From assembly GCA_964646815.1 (NCBI GenBank), contig CAZYFH010000012.1:23332-87331 (forward strand): 64,000 bases of DNA, read 5' to 3'. This stretch comes from CAZYFH01 sp964646815 (GTDB lineage Bacteria > Acidobacteriota > Vicinamibacteria > Vicinamibacterales > UBA8438). The notes under the pieces were generated by a model, which was not told the origin of the DNA, searched no databases, and saw only the letters and a list, made by a program, of their open reading frames with translations. Shown piece by piece: positions 52,119-60,678 of this stretch. Both the position numbers and the translations under genes were made by a program. Position 1 is the first letter of the stretch; every line of letters starts with the position of its first letter.

Positions 52119-52259
52119 GGCCTCTGGCCGCTTGCGTGTCAACTCAACGCGCAGATCCCATCGTCTCACCACAACCTGACGTTTTGCGGTCTCGCCCGGG
52201 CGCTCGGCGCGAGATCTGCTGTAATATGCGACGTTATCCAGTTGCAAGAGAGGTGCCCC

Positions 52260-53297
52260 ATGAAGAGTCTGGGACTTGTGATCGCGCTGACGCTCGTCGC
52301 CGTCGTTGTGTCGAGTGGACCGGTTGTCGCTCAGAACGAGGCGTCCCAGGACGAGCAGTGGAGCGTGCCGCGAACGGCGTCCGGTCAACCCAATCTTCAG
52401 GGCATCTGGGCGAACAACGTCGCCACGCCGCTGGAGCGTCCGGTCGCGTTCGAGGGGAAAGACGTCCTCACCGATGAGGAGTTAGCGGAGCTCAAGGAGC
52501 AGATCGCGGGTGTGCTCGATGGTGGCGATGCCGTGTTCGGGGACGGGCTCGTGGCGGCGGCGCTCAAGGAGAACAGCGACTACCTGACGTTTGACGAGAC
52601 GACGGGTAACTACAGCCAGGTATGGCTGGTCGAGCGCGATGTCGATAACCGAACGTCGCTCCTCGTCGATCCGCCGGACGGACGGCTTCCGGCCATGATC
52701 CCGGCGGCCGCCGAACGGGTGGCGGTCCGCGGCGCCTATCTCGCCGACCACCCCGCCGACTCGTGGGAAGACCGGATGCTCAACGAGCGGTGCATCACGT
52801 TCGGTCTGCCCAACCTGCTCGCTGGCTACAACAGCTACTACCAGATCCTCCAGACCGACGACCACGTGGCGATCTTGCAGGAGCTGATTCATGACGTCCG
52901 CATCATCCCGCTCGACAACCGACCGCACGTCGATGACGCGATCCGCCACGTGCACGGCGACTCGCGCGGACACTGGGAGGGAGATACGCTCGTCGTCGAG
53001 ACGACCAACTTCGCGGCGAACGTGGACTCGCCGGGCGCCCTGGCGATGAGGTTGCTCAGAGGGGTGAGCCGGGAGCTCAGCCTCGTGGAGCGCTTCACCC
53101 GTGTCGGTCCAGACAAGATGGATTACGAGGTCACGGTCAGGAACCCGACGCTGTGGGACCGGCCGTGGACGATCCTCATACCGCTCAGCGGGACCACGGA
53201 GCCGATTTTTGAGTATGCCTGCCACGAGGGGAACTACGGGATGGAAGGTATCCTGGCAGGGCACCGGGTGCAGGAACGGGACGCAGGGTCCAGGTAG
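52260..53297 (+). CDS. Secreted protein of the PDLxGIW type, second copy
   Basis: A 345-aa protein. ATG 52260 follows AGAGAGG and opens a signal peptide ending GPVVAQNE. Landmarks are GQPNLQGIWANNVATPLERP, CITFGLPNLLAGYNSYYQIL, HGDSRGHWEGDTLVVETTNF and FEYACHEGNYGMEGIL near the end. It is homologous to 15804-16694 but with a longer middle. The CHEGNYGMEG segment is a hallmark I associate with the acidobacterial versions. The function is unknown. It heads a run of secreted catabolic genes with DUF1080 and a sugar dehydrogenase, so a role in handling plant- or polymer-derived compounds is plausible but unproven. Confidence 0.65.
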   Translation: MKSLGLVIALTLVAVVVSSGPVVAQNEASQDEQWSVPRTASGQPNLQGIWANNVATPLERPVAFEGKDVLTDEELAELKEQIAGVLDGGDAVFGDGLVAAALKENSDYLTFDETTGNYSQVWLVERDVDNRTSLLVDPPDGRLPAMIPAAAERVAVRGAYLADHPADSWEDRMLNERCITFGLPNLLAGYNSYYQILQTDDHVAILQELIHDVRIIPLDNRPHVDDAIRHVHGDSRGHWEGDTLVVETTNFAANVDSPGALAMRLLRGVSRELSLVERFTRVGPDKMDYEVTVRNPTLWDRPWTILIPLSGTTEPIFEYACHEGNYGMEGILAGHRVQERDAGSR

Positions 53298-53320
53298 CCA
53301 TGAGCTTCGGAGGGACGCAG

Positions 53321-53911
53321 ATGCAGCGCTCAGCAGTCATCGTTCTCGGAATTCTCGTGTGCGCGGGCATCGGGGCGCCGGCCCCGACTGGCGCCGCCGC
53401 CCAGGCTGGCGGATGGACGACGTTGTTCGACGGCTCGAGCCTCGACGGGTGGAACCCGATCGGCAACGCGAACTGGGAACTGGCGGACGGGGCCGTCCAG
53501 GCCGACAGTGGGAGCGGGTTCCTCGTGACCGACGACTCTTACGGAGACTTCGAGTTGACGCTGGAGTTCTGGGTCGATGAGCCGGCAAACAGCGGCATCT
53601 TTATTCGGTGTGCCGATCCCCAGAGCGTCAACGACCGGAACTCGTACGAAGTGAACATCTACGATACGCGCGCCGATCAGACCTACCGGACCGGCGGGAT
53701 TGTCCACATCGCGTCCCCGCAGAGCGTCATCATGACCGGCGGGAAGTGGAACTCCTACGAGATCACCGCTCGCGGCTCGCGATTGGTGGTCAGCCTCAAC
53801 GGCCAGCCGATGGTCGACGTTGAGGACAGCCAGTTCGCCGCCGGACCGATCGCCCTGCAGTACGGCGCGGGTGTCGTGAAGTTCCGTGACGTTCGGATCA
53901 GACCGCTGTAG
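53321..53911 (+). CDS. Secreted DUF1080 (3-keto-disaccharide hydrolase-type) protein
   Basis: A 196-aa protein. ATG 53321 follows GGAGGGA, better than the ATG at 53300. The signal peptide ends TGAAAQAGG. The jelly-roll domain is clear from WTTLFDGSSLDGWNPIG, DFELTLEFWVDEPANSGIFI and SYEVNIYDTRADQ, ending LQYGAGVVKFRDVRIRPL. DUF1080 proteins include periplasmic 3-keto-glycoside hydrolases and lectin-like members. It lies 23 bp after the PDLxGIW gene and before a PQQ sugar dehydrogenase, a pairing that fits periplasmic sugar oxidation and cleavage. Confidence 0.88.
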   Translation: MQRSAVIVLGILVCAGIGAPAPTGAAAQAGGWTTLFDGSSLDGWNPIGNANWELADGAVQADSGSGFLVTDDSYGDFELTLEFWVDEPANSGIFIRCADPQSVNDRNSYEVNIYDTRADQTYRTGGIVHIASPQSVIMTGGKWNSYEITARGSRLVVSLNGQPMVDVEDSQFAAGPIALQYGAGVVKFRDVRIRPL

Positions 53912-53948
53912 CTCTGTCGTGCCACGCCGCCACCTCGCGTGTCCGGTC

Positions 53949-55184
53949 ATGGCCGGCGGTCGCACGGCGGCCACCCTGCTGGCGGCGTTGACCGTCGGGT
54001 TGGTCTCGTCGGTTGCCGCGCAAGACCTACCCGTTGGGCCGCCGCTCCGGCCGCTCGTGCTCGAGGCGCAAGGCGGTCAGCGGATCCGCGTGGTGCCGAT
54101 CGCTACCGGCCTCGAACATCCCTGGAGTGTTGCGTTCCTGCCGGACGGTCGCACCATGTTGGTGACCGAGCGTCCGGGTCGCCTGCGGATCATCCGGGAC
54201 GACGGGCTCGACCCGAGCCCGGTTGAGGGGGTGCCGGAGGTCGTCAATACCTACATCGGCGGCCTCAACGAGGTCGCCCTCCATCCGGACTTCGCCGCCA
54301 ATCGCCTGGTGTACCTCTCCTACTCCAAGTCCGGGGAGCAGGGGACGACGCTGGCGCTAGCGCGCGGGCGGTTCGACGGAACCGCGCTGACCGACGTCCG
54401 CGACATCTTCGTGGCCGACGCCTGGGAAGAGGCGGGACCGACCACGAGAGGGGGAGGCGGCACCTACGGCGGCCGGATCACCTTCGGGCCCGATGGCATG
54501 CTCTACCTGACCGTCGCGGACCGCGATACGATGGTGCTCACCGGCGACCCGGAGGTTCGGATGCGCGCGCAGAACCTGGGCGACCACGTCGGCAAGGTGC
54601 TCCGCCTGCGCGACGACGGCAGCGTGCCGGACGACAACCCCTTCGTCGGCCGACCGGACGCCCGCCCGGAGATTTACACCTACGGGCATCGCAATGCTTA
54701 CGGGCTAGCCTTTCACCCGGAGACCGGTGAGCTCTGGGAGGTCGAGATCGGTCCGCTGGCCGGCGACGAGGTTAACATTCTCATCCCGGGGCGGAACTAC
54801 GGCTGGCCGCTCGTCTCGCTTGGGCGCGAGTACAGCGGCAACTTCGTGTCAGATCGGCCGTGGTGGCGCCCCGACATGGAGATGCCGCTCATCTTCTGGG
54901 TGCCGGCCATCAGTCCGTCGGGGATGACGTTCTACACCGGCGACCGGTTTCCCGCGTGGCAGGGGAACCTGTTCGTCAGCGCGCTCGGGTCGCAGCAGCT
55001 CCAGCGGATTGTCTTCAACGACGGCATGCCCATCGGTCGCCCTGAGTCGTTGCTGACCGAGCTCGGGCAGCGTTTTCGCGATGTGCGGCAAGGTCCAGAC
55101 GGGTATCTCTACGTCCTCACCGAGGCACGGGTGATGGGAGACGATGGGCTAGGGGCCGTCCTGCGGATCGAACCTGCACATTGA
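53949..55184 (+). CDS. PQQ-dependent aldose sugar dehydrogenase (YliI/soluble GDH type)
   Basis: A 411-aa periplasmic quinoprotein. ATG 53949 opens a signal peptide ending VAAQDLPV; there is no good ribosome site, so a GTG slightly upstream is possible. Six-bladed propeller landmarks are VIATGLEHPWSVAFLPDG-like LEHPWSVAFLPDGRTMLVTE, GGLNEVALHPDFAANRLVYL, the His/Arg-containing YTYGHRNAYGLAFHPETG and EIGPLAGDEVNI. It oxidises aldoses at C1 with PQQ and passes electrons to the respiratory chain. It is adjacent to the DUF1080 gene, on the same strand. Confidence 0.9.
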   Translation: MAGGRTAATLLAALTVGLVSSVAAQDLPVGPPLRPLVLEAQGGQRIRVVPIATGLEHPWSVAFLPDGRTMLVTERPGRLRIIRDDGLDPSPVEGVPEVVNTYIGGLNEVALHPDFAANRLVYLSYSKSGEQGTTLALARGRFDGTALTDVRDIFVADAWEEAGPTTRGGGGTYGGRITFGPDGMLYLTVADRDTMVLTGDPEVRMRAQNLGDHVGKVLRLRDDGSVPDDNPFVGRPDARPEIYTYGHRNAYGLAFHPETGELWEVEIGPLAGDEVNILIPGRNYGWPLVSLGREYSGNFVSDRPWWRPDMEMPLIFWVPAISPSGMTFYTGDRFPAWQGNLFVSALGSQQLQRIVFNDGMPIGRPESLLTELGQRFRDVRQGPDGYLYVLTEARVMGDDGLGAVLRIEPAH

Positions 55185-55253
55185 CTTCGGCCGGGCATTC
55201 GCCCTCCATGCGGGCGTTTGTCTGAGCCCACCGCCGAAGCGTTAGGATCGGGG

Positions 55254-56393
55254 ATGCGAACCACACTGCTGACACTCTCGGTCGTGCTGCTGACAGCCTG
55301 CACCTCGGAGGAGCAAGCGCCGAGCGTGGACTCCGCGCCGCCCCCGCCCCCGGCGCCAATGCTGGCGGTCTCGGCCGATTGGCTGAACGGAAGCGTCTCG
55401 TTACTCGACCGAGACGTCTTGCTCGCCCCTGGCGCCACCTTCGATGATGCGTTGATTGCGCGGATGGACGTTGGCGTTCCAGGCGAGCAGGGGCCCCTCA
55501 CCGTCGCGACCACCGCCGACGGCAGACACGCCATCATCGTACGCTCCAACGGCGTCATGGCGTTCGTGGGCGGACAGATCGGGATCGACGCCGACGCACT
55601 TCCGGAGGCTGGCGCCGGTATCACGTTGATCGACCTCGAGATGCGGGCGGTCGTCGCCGAGACTCCCATCGCCGGTCTGCCGATCATGGCCGCGATCGAT
55701 GATCAGCGTGACCAGGTGTTCGTCAGCCTCTTCGGTGGGGTCGATGTCAATGGCAGCATTGCCGTGTACGACCTCGACGGGCTTACACTGATCGAGCAGG
55801 TCGAGGTGGCGCCGGCAGTAGAGGGGCTCGCGATTAACGATGCCGGAACCCGGGGGGCGGTGATCGGCGCCGTCGATGGCCTCTTTCTCTTTGATCCCGC
55901 CGACCCTGCGGGCACCCTCAGCCAGACGCCGCTGAAGCTGTCCGATGACAGCTCTGGCGTCACGTTCATTTCCGGAACGGAACGCGCCGTCGTGGCCAAC
56001 TCCGTGAATCCCAGCAACTATGTCGTCGTCGACGCCGCGGATCTCGACGCGCCCGTGGTCGTCGACGAAGGCGACACACTGGACGCCGTGCCCTACATGA
56101 TCGGGGCTGTCCCGAACCGCGAAGAGGTCGTCATGCCGGTGGCCGGCGATGGATCACTCCGGCTGATCCACGTCGACGTCTCGCAGATCCCAGCCCACAC
56201 GATGCACGACATCGAGGTGGCCGACGTGCTCACCTTCCCGCAGGCGGTGACGGTGGATCCGGACGGGCGCTACGCCTACATCGGTGCCGCCGGCTCGAAG
56301 GAGCTGTTGATCTTCGATCTCCAGGAAGGCAGCGTACAACGTCGGAGCTGGTTGGGCGAATTGGGGCCGACCGCGCTGGCCGTGGCGCCGTAG
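55254..56393 (+). CDS. Beta-propeller lipoprotein (YVTN-like)
   Basis: A 379-aa lipoprotein. ATG 55254 with AGGA upstream begins a lipobox signal (LLTLSVVLLTAC), followed by a Pro-rich linker (SAPPPPPAPM). The rest is a seven-bladed-type propeller with repeats such as VSADWLNGSVSLLD, VFVSLFGGVDVNGSIAVYDL and VTVDPDGRYAYIGAAGSKELL, ending GPTALAVAP. There are no catalytic residues. It is likely to be an envelope-anchored binding protein. Confidence 0.7.
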   Translation: MRTTLLTLSVVLLTACTSEEQAPSVDSAPPPPPAPMLAVSADWLNGSVSLLDRDVLLAPGATFDDALIARMDVGVPGEQGPLTVATTADGRHAIIVRSNGVMAFVGGQIGIDADALPEAGAGITLIDLEMRAVVAETPIAGLPIMAAIDDQRDQVFVSLFGGVDVNGSIAVYDLDGLTLIEQVEVAPAVEGLAINDAGTRGAVIGAVDGLFLFDPADPAGTLSQTPLKLSDDSSGVTFISGTERAVVANSVNPSNYVVVDAADLDAPVVVDEGDTLDAVPYMIGAVPNREEVVMPVAGDGSLRLIHVDVSQIPAHTMHDIEVADVLTFPQAVTVDPDGRYAYIGAAGSKELLIFDLQEGSVQRRSWLGELGPTALAVAP

Positions 56394-56419
56394 GAGGAGT
56401 CACGCTACGCAATTCCTTT

Positions 56420-57478
56420 GTGTACGGCAGGAAGTTTCGCCTCCACCGAACGGGACTCGCCTTGGTGGTTTTGGTCACGGTGGTCGCCGGTGTCGCGGCG
56501 CAGCCCCCCGCCACCCCGTATCCTCTCGTCGAGGACTGGCCGCAGCTTCCGACGCGCATGAACGGTGGGGAGTGGGGAGAGACAATCGGTGTGGATCGTG
56601 ACCCGGACGGAAACATCTGGGTCCTGCATCGGTGCTTTGCCACCCTGCCCGCCGGAGCGGCCACCTGCGTCGGTCGAGACGACGCCCCTCCGATTCTCAA
56701 GTTCACGCCATCCGGCCGGTTCATCGGGAGCTGGGGCGAAGGGCAGTTCGCGTTCCCGCACGGGTTCCACATCGATCCGGACGGCAACATTTGGGCGACC
56801 GACGCCAACGGGAGTGAAACCGTGCTCGGCCTGTCGGCCGAGGGACGGGGGCATCAGGTCTTCAAGTTCAGCCCGACCGGTGAGGTGTTGTTAACGCTCG
56901 GGAAGGCGGGGATCGCAGGAAACGGTCCGGACGCGTTCGACCGGCCGACCGACGTCGCAGTGGCCCCGAACGGTGACATTTTCGTGACTGATGGCCATGG
57001 ACCCAACAACCGCGTGGTGAAGTTCGCGAAGGACGGCCGGTTCATCATGGCCTGGGGACAGACTGGCACGAGGCCAGGCGAGTTCAATCAACCGCACACC
57101 ATCGCTTTGGATTCGAGAGGGCGGGTGTTCGTCGGCGATCGGTCGAACAGCCGCATTCAGGTCTTCGATCCTGACGGGACCTTCATCGTCGAATGGAGCC
57201 AGTTTGGCCGACCGAGCGGCATTTTCATCGACGAGAACGATAGTCTCTACGTGACCGACTCGACGTCGAATTCGAGAAACAACCCCGACTGGAAACGAGG
57301 GATCTACATTGGGAGCGCCACGGACGGCACGGTGACCGCTTTCATTCCGGATCCCGACCTCGACCAGCAGGAAGAAAACCGAATCTCGGGAGCGTCCGGT
57401 ATCACCGCGGACCGGCAAGGCAGTGTCTACGCGGCCGACGTGGGACCGCACCGCGTGCGGAAATACCTCAAGCCCTAG
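56420..57478 (+). CDS. Secreted NHL-repeat beta-propeller protein
   Basis: A 352-aa protein from GTG 56420 with a signal peptide ending AGVAAQPP. NHL blades are regular: IGVDRDPDGNIWVLHRC, GFHIDPDGNIWATDANG, DVAVAPNGDIFVTDGHG, TIALDSRGRVFVGDRSNSRI and ITADRQGSVYAADVGPHRV. This is the amidating-lyase-type propeller, a paralogue of 1167-2396 and 62238-63365. It has Cys in the first blades (RCFATLPAGAATC) that could form a disulfide. The activity is unknown. Confidence 0.8.
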   Translation: MYGRKFRLHRTGLALVVLVTVVAGVAAQPPATPYPLVEDWPQLPTRMNGGEWGETIGVDRDPDGNIWVLHRCFATLPAGAATCVGRDDAPPILKFTPSGRFIGSWGEGQFAFPHGFHIDPDGNIWATDANGSETVLGLSAEGRGHQVFKFSPTGEVLLTLGKAGIAGNGPDAFDRPTDVAVAPNGDIFVTDGHGPNNRVVKFAKDGRFIMAWGQTGTRPGEFNQPHTIALDSRGRVFVGDRSNSRIQVFDPDGTFIVEWSQFGRPSGIFIDENDSLYVTDSTSNSRNNPDWKRGIYIGSATDGTVTAFIPDPDLDQQEENRISGASGITADRQGSVYAADVGPHRVRKYLKP

Positions 57479-57538
57479 CCAGTCTCCGCTTCTTATACAG
57501 GGGCGGTGTGATGAACGCACCACATGTCGGGGGAAACG

Positions 57539-59152
57539 ATGGCCAAACGCTTGTTCGGTACCGTCGCGCTGCTCATGTTCGTGGACGGTCAGGCACCCGC
57601 TCAGCAGTTTCCCCCGGGCTACGTAGATCCAGTGCCGCTGCTGGCCGCGGTCGCTGAGGAGATCGGCGAAGCCAATTTACGGTGCATCACCTATTCCGGT
57701 GCCGGCTACGACGGCGCCGTCGGCCAGACGTTCGAGAACGCCGTCAACGTCGACTGGCCACGCATCGATGCGATGGCCAACTACACCCGCACCATCAACT
57801 GGGAGGCCGCAACGAGCTCGGAGACCTTCGATCGTGAGCCCGGGCTGAATCCGGCCTCGTGGAAGTACGGGATCGGTTGGACGGGTGGCACGCCGACCCA
57901 GACGGCGACCCGCCAGACACACATCGTCAACGGCCAGTTCGCCTGGCACAGGGATGGCGATGGACCGCCTGTGGCGGTCCCGCCGGAACTCGCCGAGGCG
58001 TACCAGTTGGATTTGTGGTTGAACCCTCACGGGTTCCTCAAGGCGGCGCGGTTGCCCGGCGCGAACCCCGTGGCCTTCTGGCGCTGGGAGCAGCTCGAAA
58101 AGGGTCGCGACGGGAACGTGGTCGCGCCGGAGAAGATGCACGTGGTGGCGATCACGATGCTTGGAAAGTACCGCGTGGATGCCACCATCAACACGCAGAA
58201 TCAGATCCAGCGTATCAAGACGACGGTGAACATCCCTGCGCTAGGTGATTTCAACATCGAGCACGAGTCCACGAATCAGATGACTTTCGGCAACGTCAAA
58301 TGGCCGGTCAACTGGCACTCACACCAGGGATGGGACGACAACTGGCAGTTTTATCGCAAGAGCACTGGCCACAACGCATATGGTGGGTCATTTGCCGACG
58401 TCCAGCCCAACGTCTGCGACGATCCGGTGTCGGTGCCTGCGTCGGTTCGGCAGGCGACGTTCGTCACAGAGGTGACGGTCGACGAATTAGCCGACGGGGT
58501 GTATCTGCTTGGCGGCGGCCCCGCCAACAGCTACATGGTGGAGTTCGATGAGTTCGTGGCGGTGTTCGAGGCACCGGGGAACGAACGACGCAGCCTCGCG
58601 GTCATCGAGGAGATCGCGAAGCTGGCTCCGAACAAGCCAATTCGGTGGTTGATCACTTCCCACCCGCACTTCGACCACATCGGCGGACTTCGCACGTACC
58701 TGCACATCGGCTCGACCATCGTGACGCACCTGCTCAATCTCGAGTTTTTGAACCACGACGTGCTGGGCTACGAGCCGAGAACCGTCGAGCCAGACATCGT
58801 CTCGAAGTGGCCGCCGACCGAGCTTGCGGAAGGCTATAACTACGAGGCAATCCAGGAGAACTACGTGATTGCGGACGATTCGCGGATCCTGCGCGTCTAC
58901 TACGTGCAGCCGCTGCGACACGTCACCGGCATGCTGATGGCCTATCTCCCAGCCGAGCGCATCGCGTTCCAGGCGGACCTGTTCGACACGCATGAGCCGC
59001 CGCGAGCGGCGCAGTTGCCGGCGATGCGCAGCCTCTACTCTCAGGTGCAGCGGATGAAGCTGGACGTGGCGATGCTCGCGCCGGTGCACGGGCCACCGGT
59101 GCCCTGGAGCGAGTTTGTGACGGCGCTGAACGCGTTGGAGAGCGCGAACTGA
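57539..59152 (+). CDS. Secreted metallo-beta-lactamase-fold hydrolase with long N-terminal domain
   Basis: A 537-aa protein. ATG 57539 follows GTCGGGGGAAA; an ATG at 57524 would overlap it. A weak signal peptide ends DGQAPAQQF. Residues 30-280 form a beta-rich domain without a recognised family (LDLWLNPHGFLKAARLPG). The C-terminal 230 residues are a metallo-beta-lactamase fold with the Zn motif ITSHPHFDHIGGLR, the later Asp of IAFQADLFDTH and a final His in LAPVHGPPVPW. It probably hydrolyses a secreted ester or lactone-type substrate. Confidence 0.82.
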   Translation: MAKRLFGTVALLMFVDGQAPAQQFPPGYVDPVPLLAAVAEEIGEANLRCITYSGAGYDGAVGQTFENAVNVDWPRIDAMANYTRTINWEAATSSETFDREPGLNPASWKYGIGWTGGTPTQTATRQTHIVNGQFAWHRDGDGPPVAVPPELAEAYQLDLWLNPHGFLKAARLPGANPVAFWRWEQLEKGRDGNVVAPEKMHVVAITMLGKYRVDATINTQNQIQRIKTTVNIPALGDFNIEHESTNQMTFGNVKWPVNWHSHQGWDDNWQFYRKSTGHNAYGGSFADVQPNVCDDPVSVPASVRQATFVTEVTVDELADGVYLLGGGPANSYMVEFDEFVAVFEAPGNERRSLAVIEEIAKLAPNKPIRWLITSHPHFDHIGGLRTYLHIGSTIVTHLLNLEFLNHDVLGYEPRTVEPDIVSKWPPTELAEGYNYEAIQENYVIADDSRILRVYYVQPLRHVTGMLMAYLPAERIAFQADLFDTHEPPRAAQLPAMRSLYSQVQRMKLDVAMLAPVHGPPVPWSEFVTALNALESAN

Positions 59153-59290
59153 ATCCGAGCACCGGCAGCGGAAGGGAAGGGCCTACGGGAAGCAGAGGAA
59201 ATCCGCTCATGCGATGCATCGCCGGCCTGCGTCCCACCCGCGGCCTCCCGGTTCGGGCGCCTGTACTGATAGCGGCGATTTGGCGCATGC

Positions 59291-59465
59291 GTGATGGCGT
59301 CAGGGTCGGCGCTGGTCCAGGCCCCGGAGTCCGAGCGGAGCGCCGCCGCCGACTGGCCAACATACAACCGAGACCTCGCCGGTAGGCGTTATTCGCCCTC
59401 TGAACCTATCAACACCCGCACGGTCGGCGCGCTACGAGAGGCCTGGTCAGTGAACGGAGGTCGCT
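59291..59465 (+). pseudogene. N-terminal fragment of a PQQ-dependent dehydrogenase
   Basis: From 59291 the translation contains ADWPTYNRDLAGRRYSPSEP, INTRTVGALREAWSV, the unmistakable opening of quinoprotein dehydrogenases (DWPxYNxDLxxxRYSPLxQI). It loses homology right after the first blade, where the GGAGGTCGCTATG start region of the next gene begins. About 90% of the gene is absent. It is a truncated remnant left by a deletion or a recombination that joined it to the metallo-beta-lactamase-fold gene. It would not be functional. Confidence 0.72.
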
Positions 59466-60524
59466 ATGCGAACAGTCTTGTTACGGGTCATCACCACTGT
59501 TGTCGTCGCGACGCTCGCGCTCGTTCCGACCCTTGGACAGGAAGCCCTCCAAGTCTTTTTCGTCGACGTCGAGGGAGGGCAGGCGACGCTCTTCGTTTCG
59601 CCGTCCGGCGAGTCATTGTTGATCGACAGCGGGTTCCCAGGGGAGCGCGACGCGGGCCGGATCGCAGCGGCGGCGAGGGATGCGGGTGTTGAGCAGATCG
59701 ACTACCACATGGTTACCCACCTCCACGCGGATCACCTGGGTAGCACGCCGATGCTCGCGACCAAGTTGCCGATCCTCAACTTCGTCGATGTCGGCGCGCC
59801 GGTCGAGCCGAACAGCAGAAGCGCAGGAGTCTACAAGGCCTACGCCAGCGTCCGAGCACGTGGCCGCCATATGCTGGCACGCACTGGAGACCGGATTCCC
59901 GTCCAGGGTCTCGACGTGCAGGTCGTGATCGCCGGCGGTATGGCACTGACCCAGCCGCTACCTGGCGCAGGTGAGTCGAACCCGCTATGCCGGGGATTCG
60001 TACCGTTGCCGCGTGACGAAAGCGAGGACGCGCGATCTGTGGGCGTTGTGATCAGGTACGGGGCGTTCAGCATGGTGGATCTTGGCGACCTGACCTGGAA
60101 CAAGGAGCATTCCCTGGCATGCCCCGACAACAAAATCGGGAGGGTCGATGTGTATCTGTCGACGCGCCACGGTCTCAACGGCGCCGGGTTGCCGGCGCTG
60201 GTCCAGGGGCTGACACCTCGGGTCTCGGTGATCAACAACGGGCCGACCAAAGGCGCGTCGCCGGAGCACTTTCGGACCATCAGGGATGCGCCCGGTCTCG
60301 AAGATATTTGGCAACTGCACTACTCGATACCGCGTGACGGTATTCCGCAGCTCTACGAGACCTCGCGTCCTGGTGGGCCGGAGCTGAACACGTCAGAGCG
60401 GCTCATCGCGAACCTCGACGACACGACGGCACATTACCTCAAGCTGACGGCGCGAGCGGATGGTAGCTTCGTGTTGTTGAATCCGAGGAACGGGCACACG
60501 AAGGATTATGCCCAGCGCCCCTGA
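59466..60524 (+). CDS. Secreted ComEC/Rec2-type metallo-beta-lactamase-fold protein
   Basis: A 352-aa protein; ATG 59466 follows GGAGG. The signal peptide ends PTLGQEAL. The opening LQVFFVDVEGGQATLFVSPS and LLIDSGFPG are typical of ComEC-like stand-alone metallo-beta-lactamase proteins. The metal motif is MVTHLHADHLGSTP; a second Asp is in FSMVDLGDLTWN and the late His in YLSTRHGLNGAGL. No membrane domain is present, so it is not a DNA channel. It is likely to be an extracytoplasmic hydrolase of unknown substrate. Confidence 0.85.
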   Translation: MRTVLLRVITTVVVATLALVPTLGQEALQVFFVDVEGGQATLFVSPSGESLLIDSGFPGERDAGRIAAAARDAGVEQIDYHMVTHLHADHLGSTPMLATKLPILNFVDVGAPVEPNSRSAGVYKAYASVRARGRHMLARTGDRIPVQGLDVQVVIAGGMALTQPLPGAGESNPLCRGFVPLPRDESEDARSVGVVIRYGAFSMVDLGDLTWNKEHSLACPDNKIGRVDVYLSTRHGLNGAGLPALVQGLTPRVSVINNGPTKGASPEHFRTIRDAPGLEDIWQLHYSIPRDGIPQLYETSRPGGPELNTSERLIANLDDTTAHYLKLTARADGSFVLLNPRNGHTKDYAQRP

Positions 60525-60678
60525 GTCCGGTCAGTGGCTCAGCCAGGCCCTTCGAACGAGACGGCGGTACGGCGTTCAAGCGGCTCGAGTCCGTGACCGA
60601 CGAACACTACGAGGGACGAAGCGGCCGGTGACGGGGCGCCGCCGGGCGGCTCAGCGGGGTCCCGATGTTGGCGCCGTA

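Noticed and set aside
60545..60614. Coding-looking fragment GGTAFKRLESVTDEHYEGRSG between two genes
   Set aside because: Only about 25 codons before a TGA, with no start, no ribosome site and no recognised family. It could be a remnant but cannot be supported.
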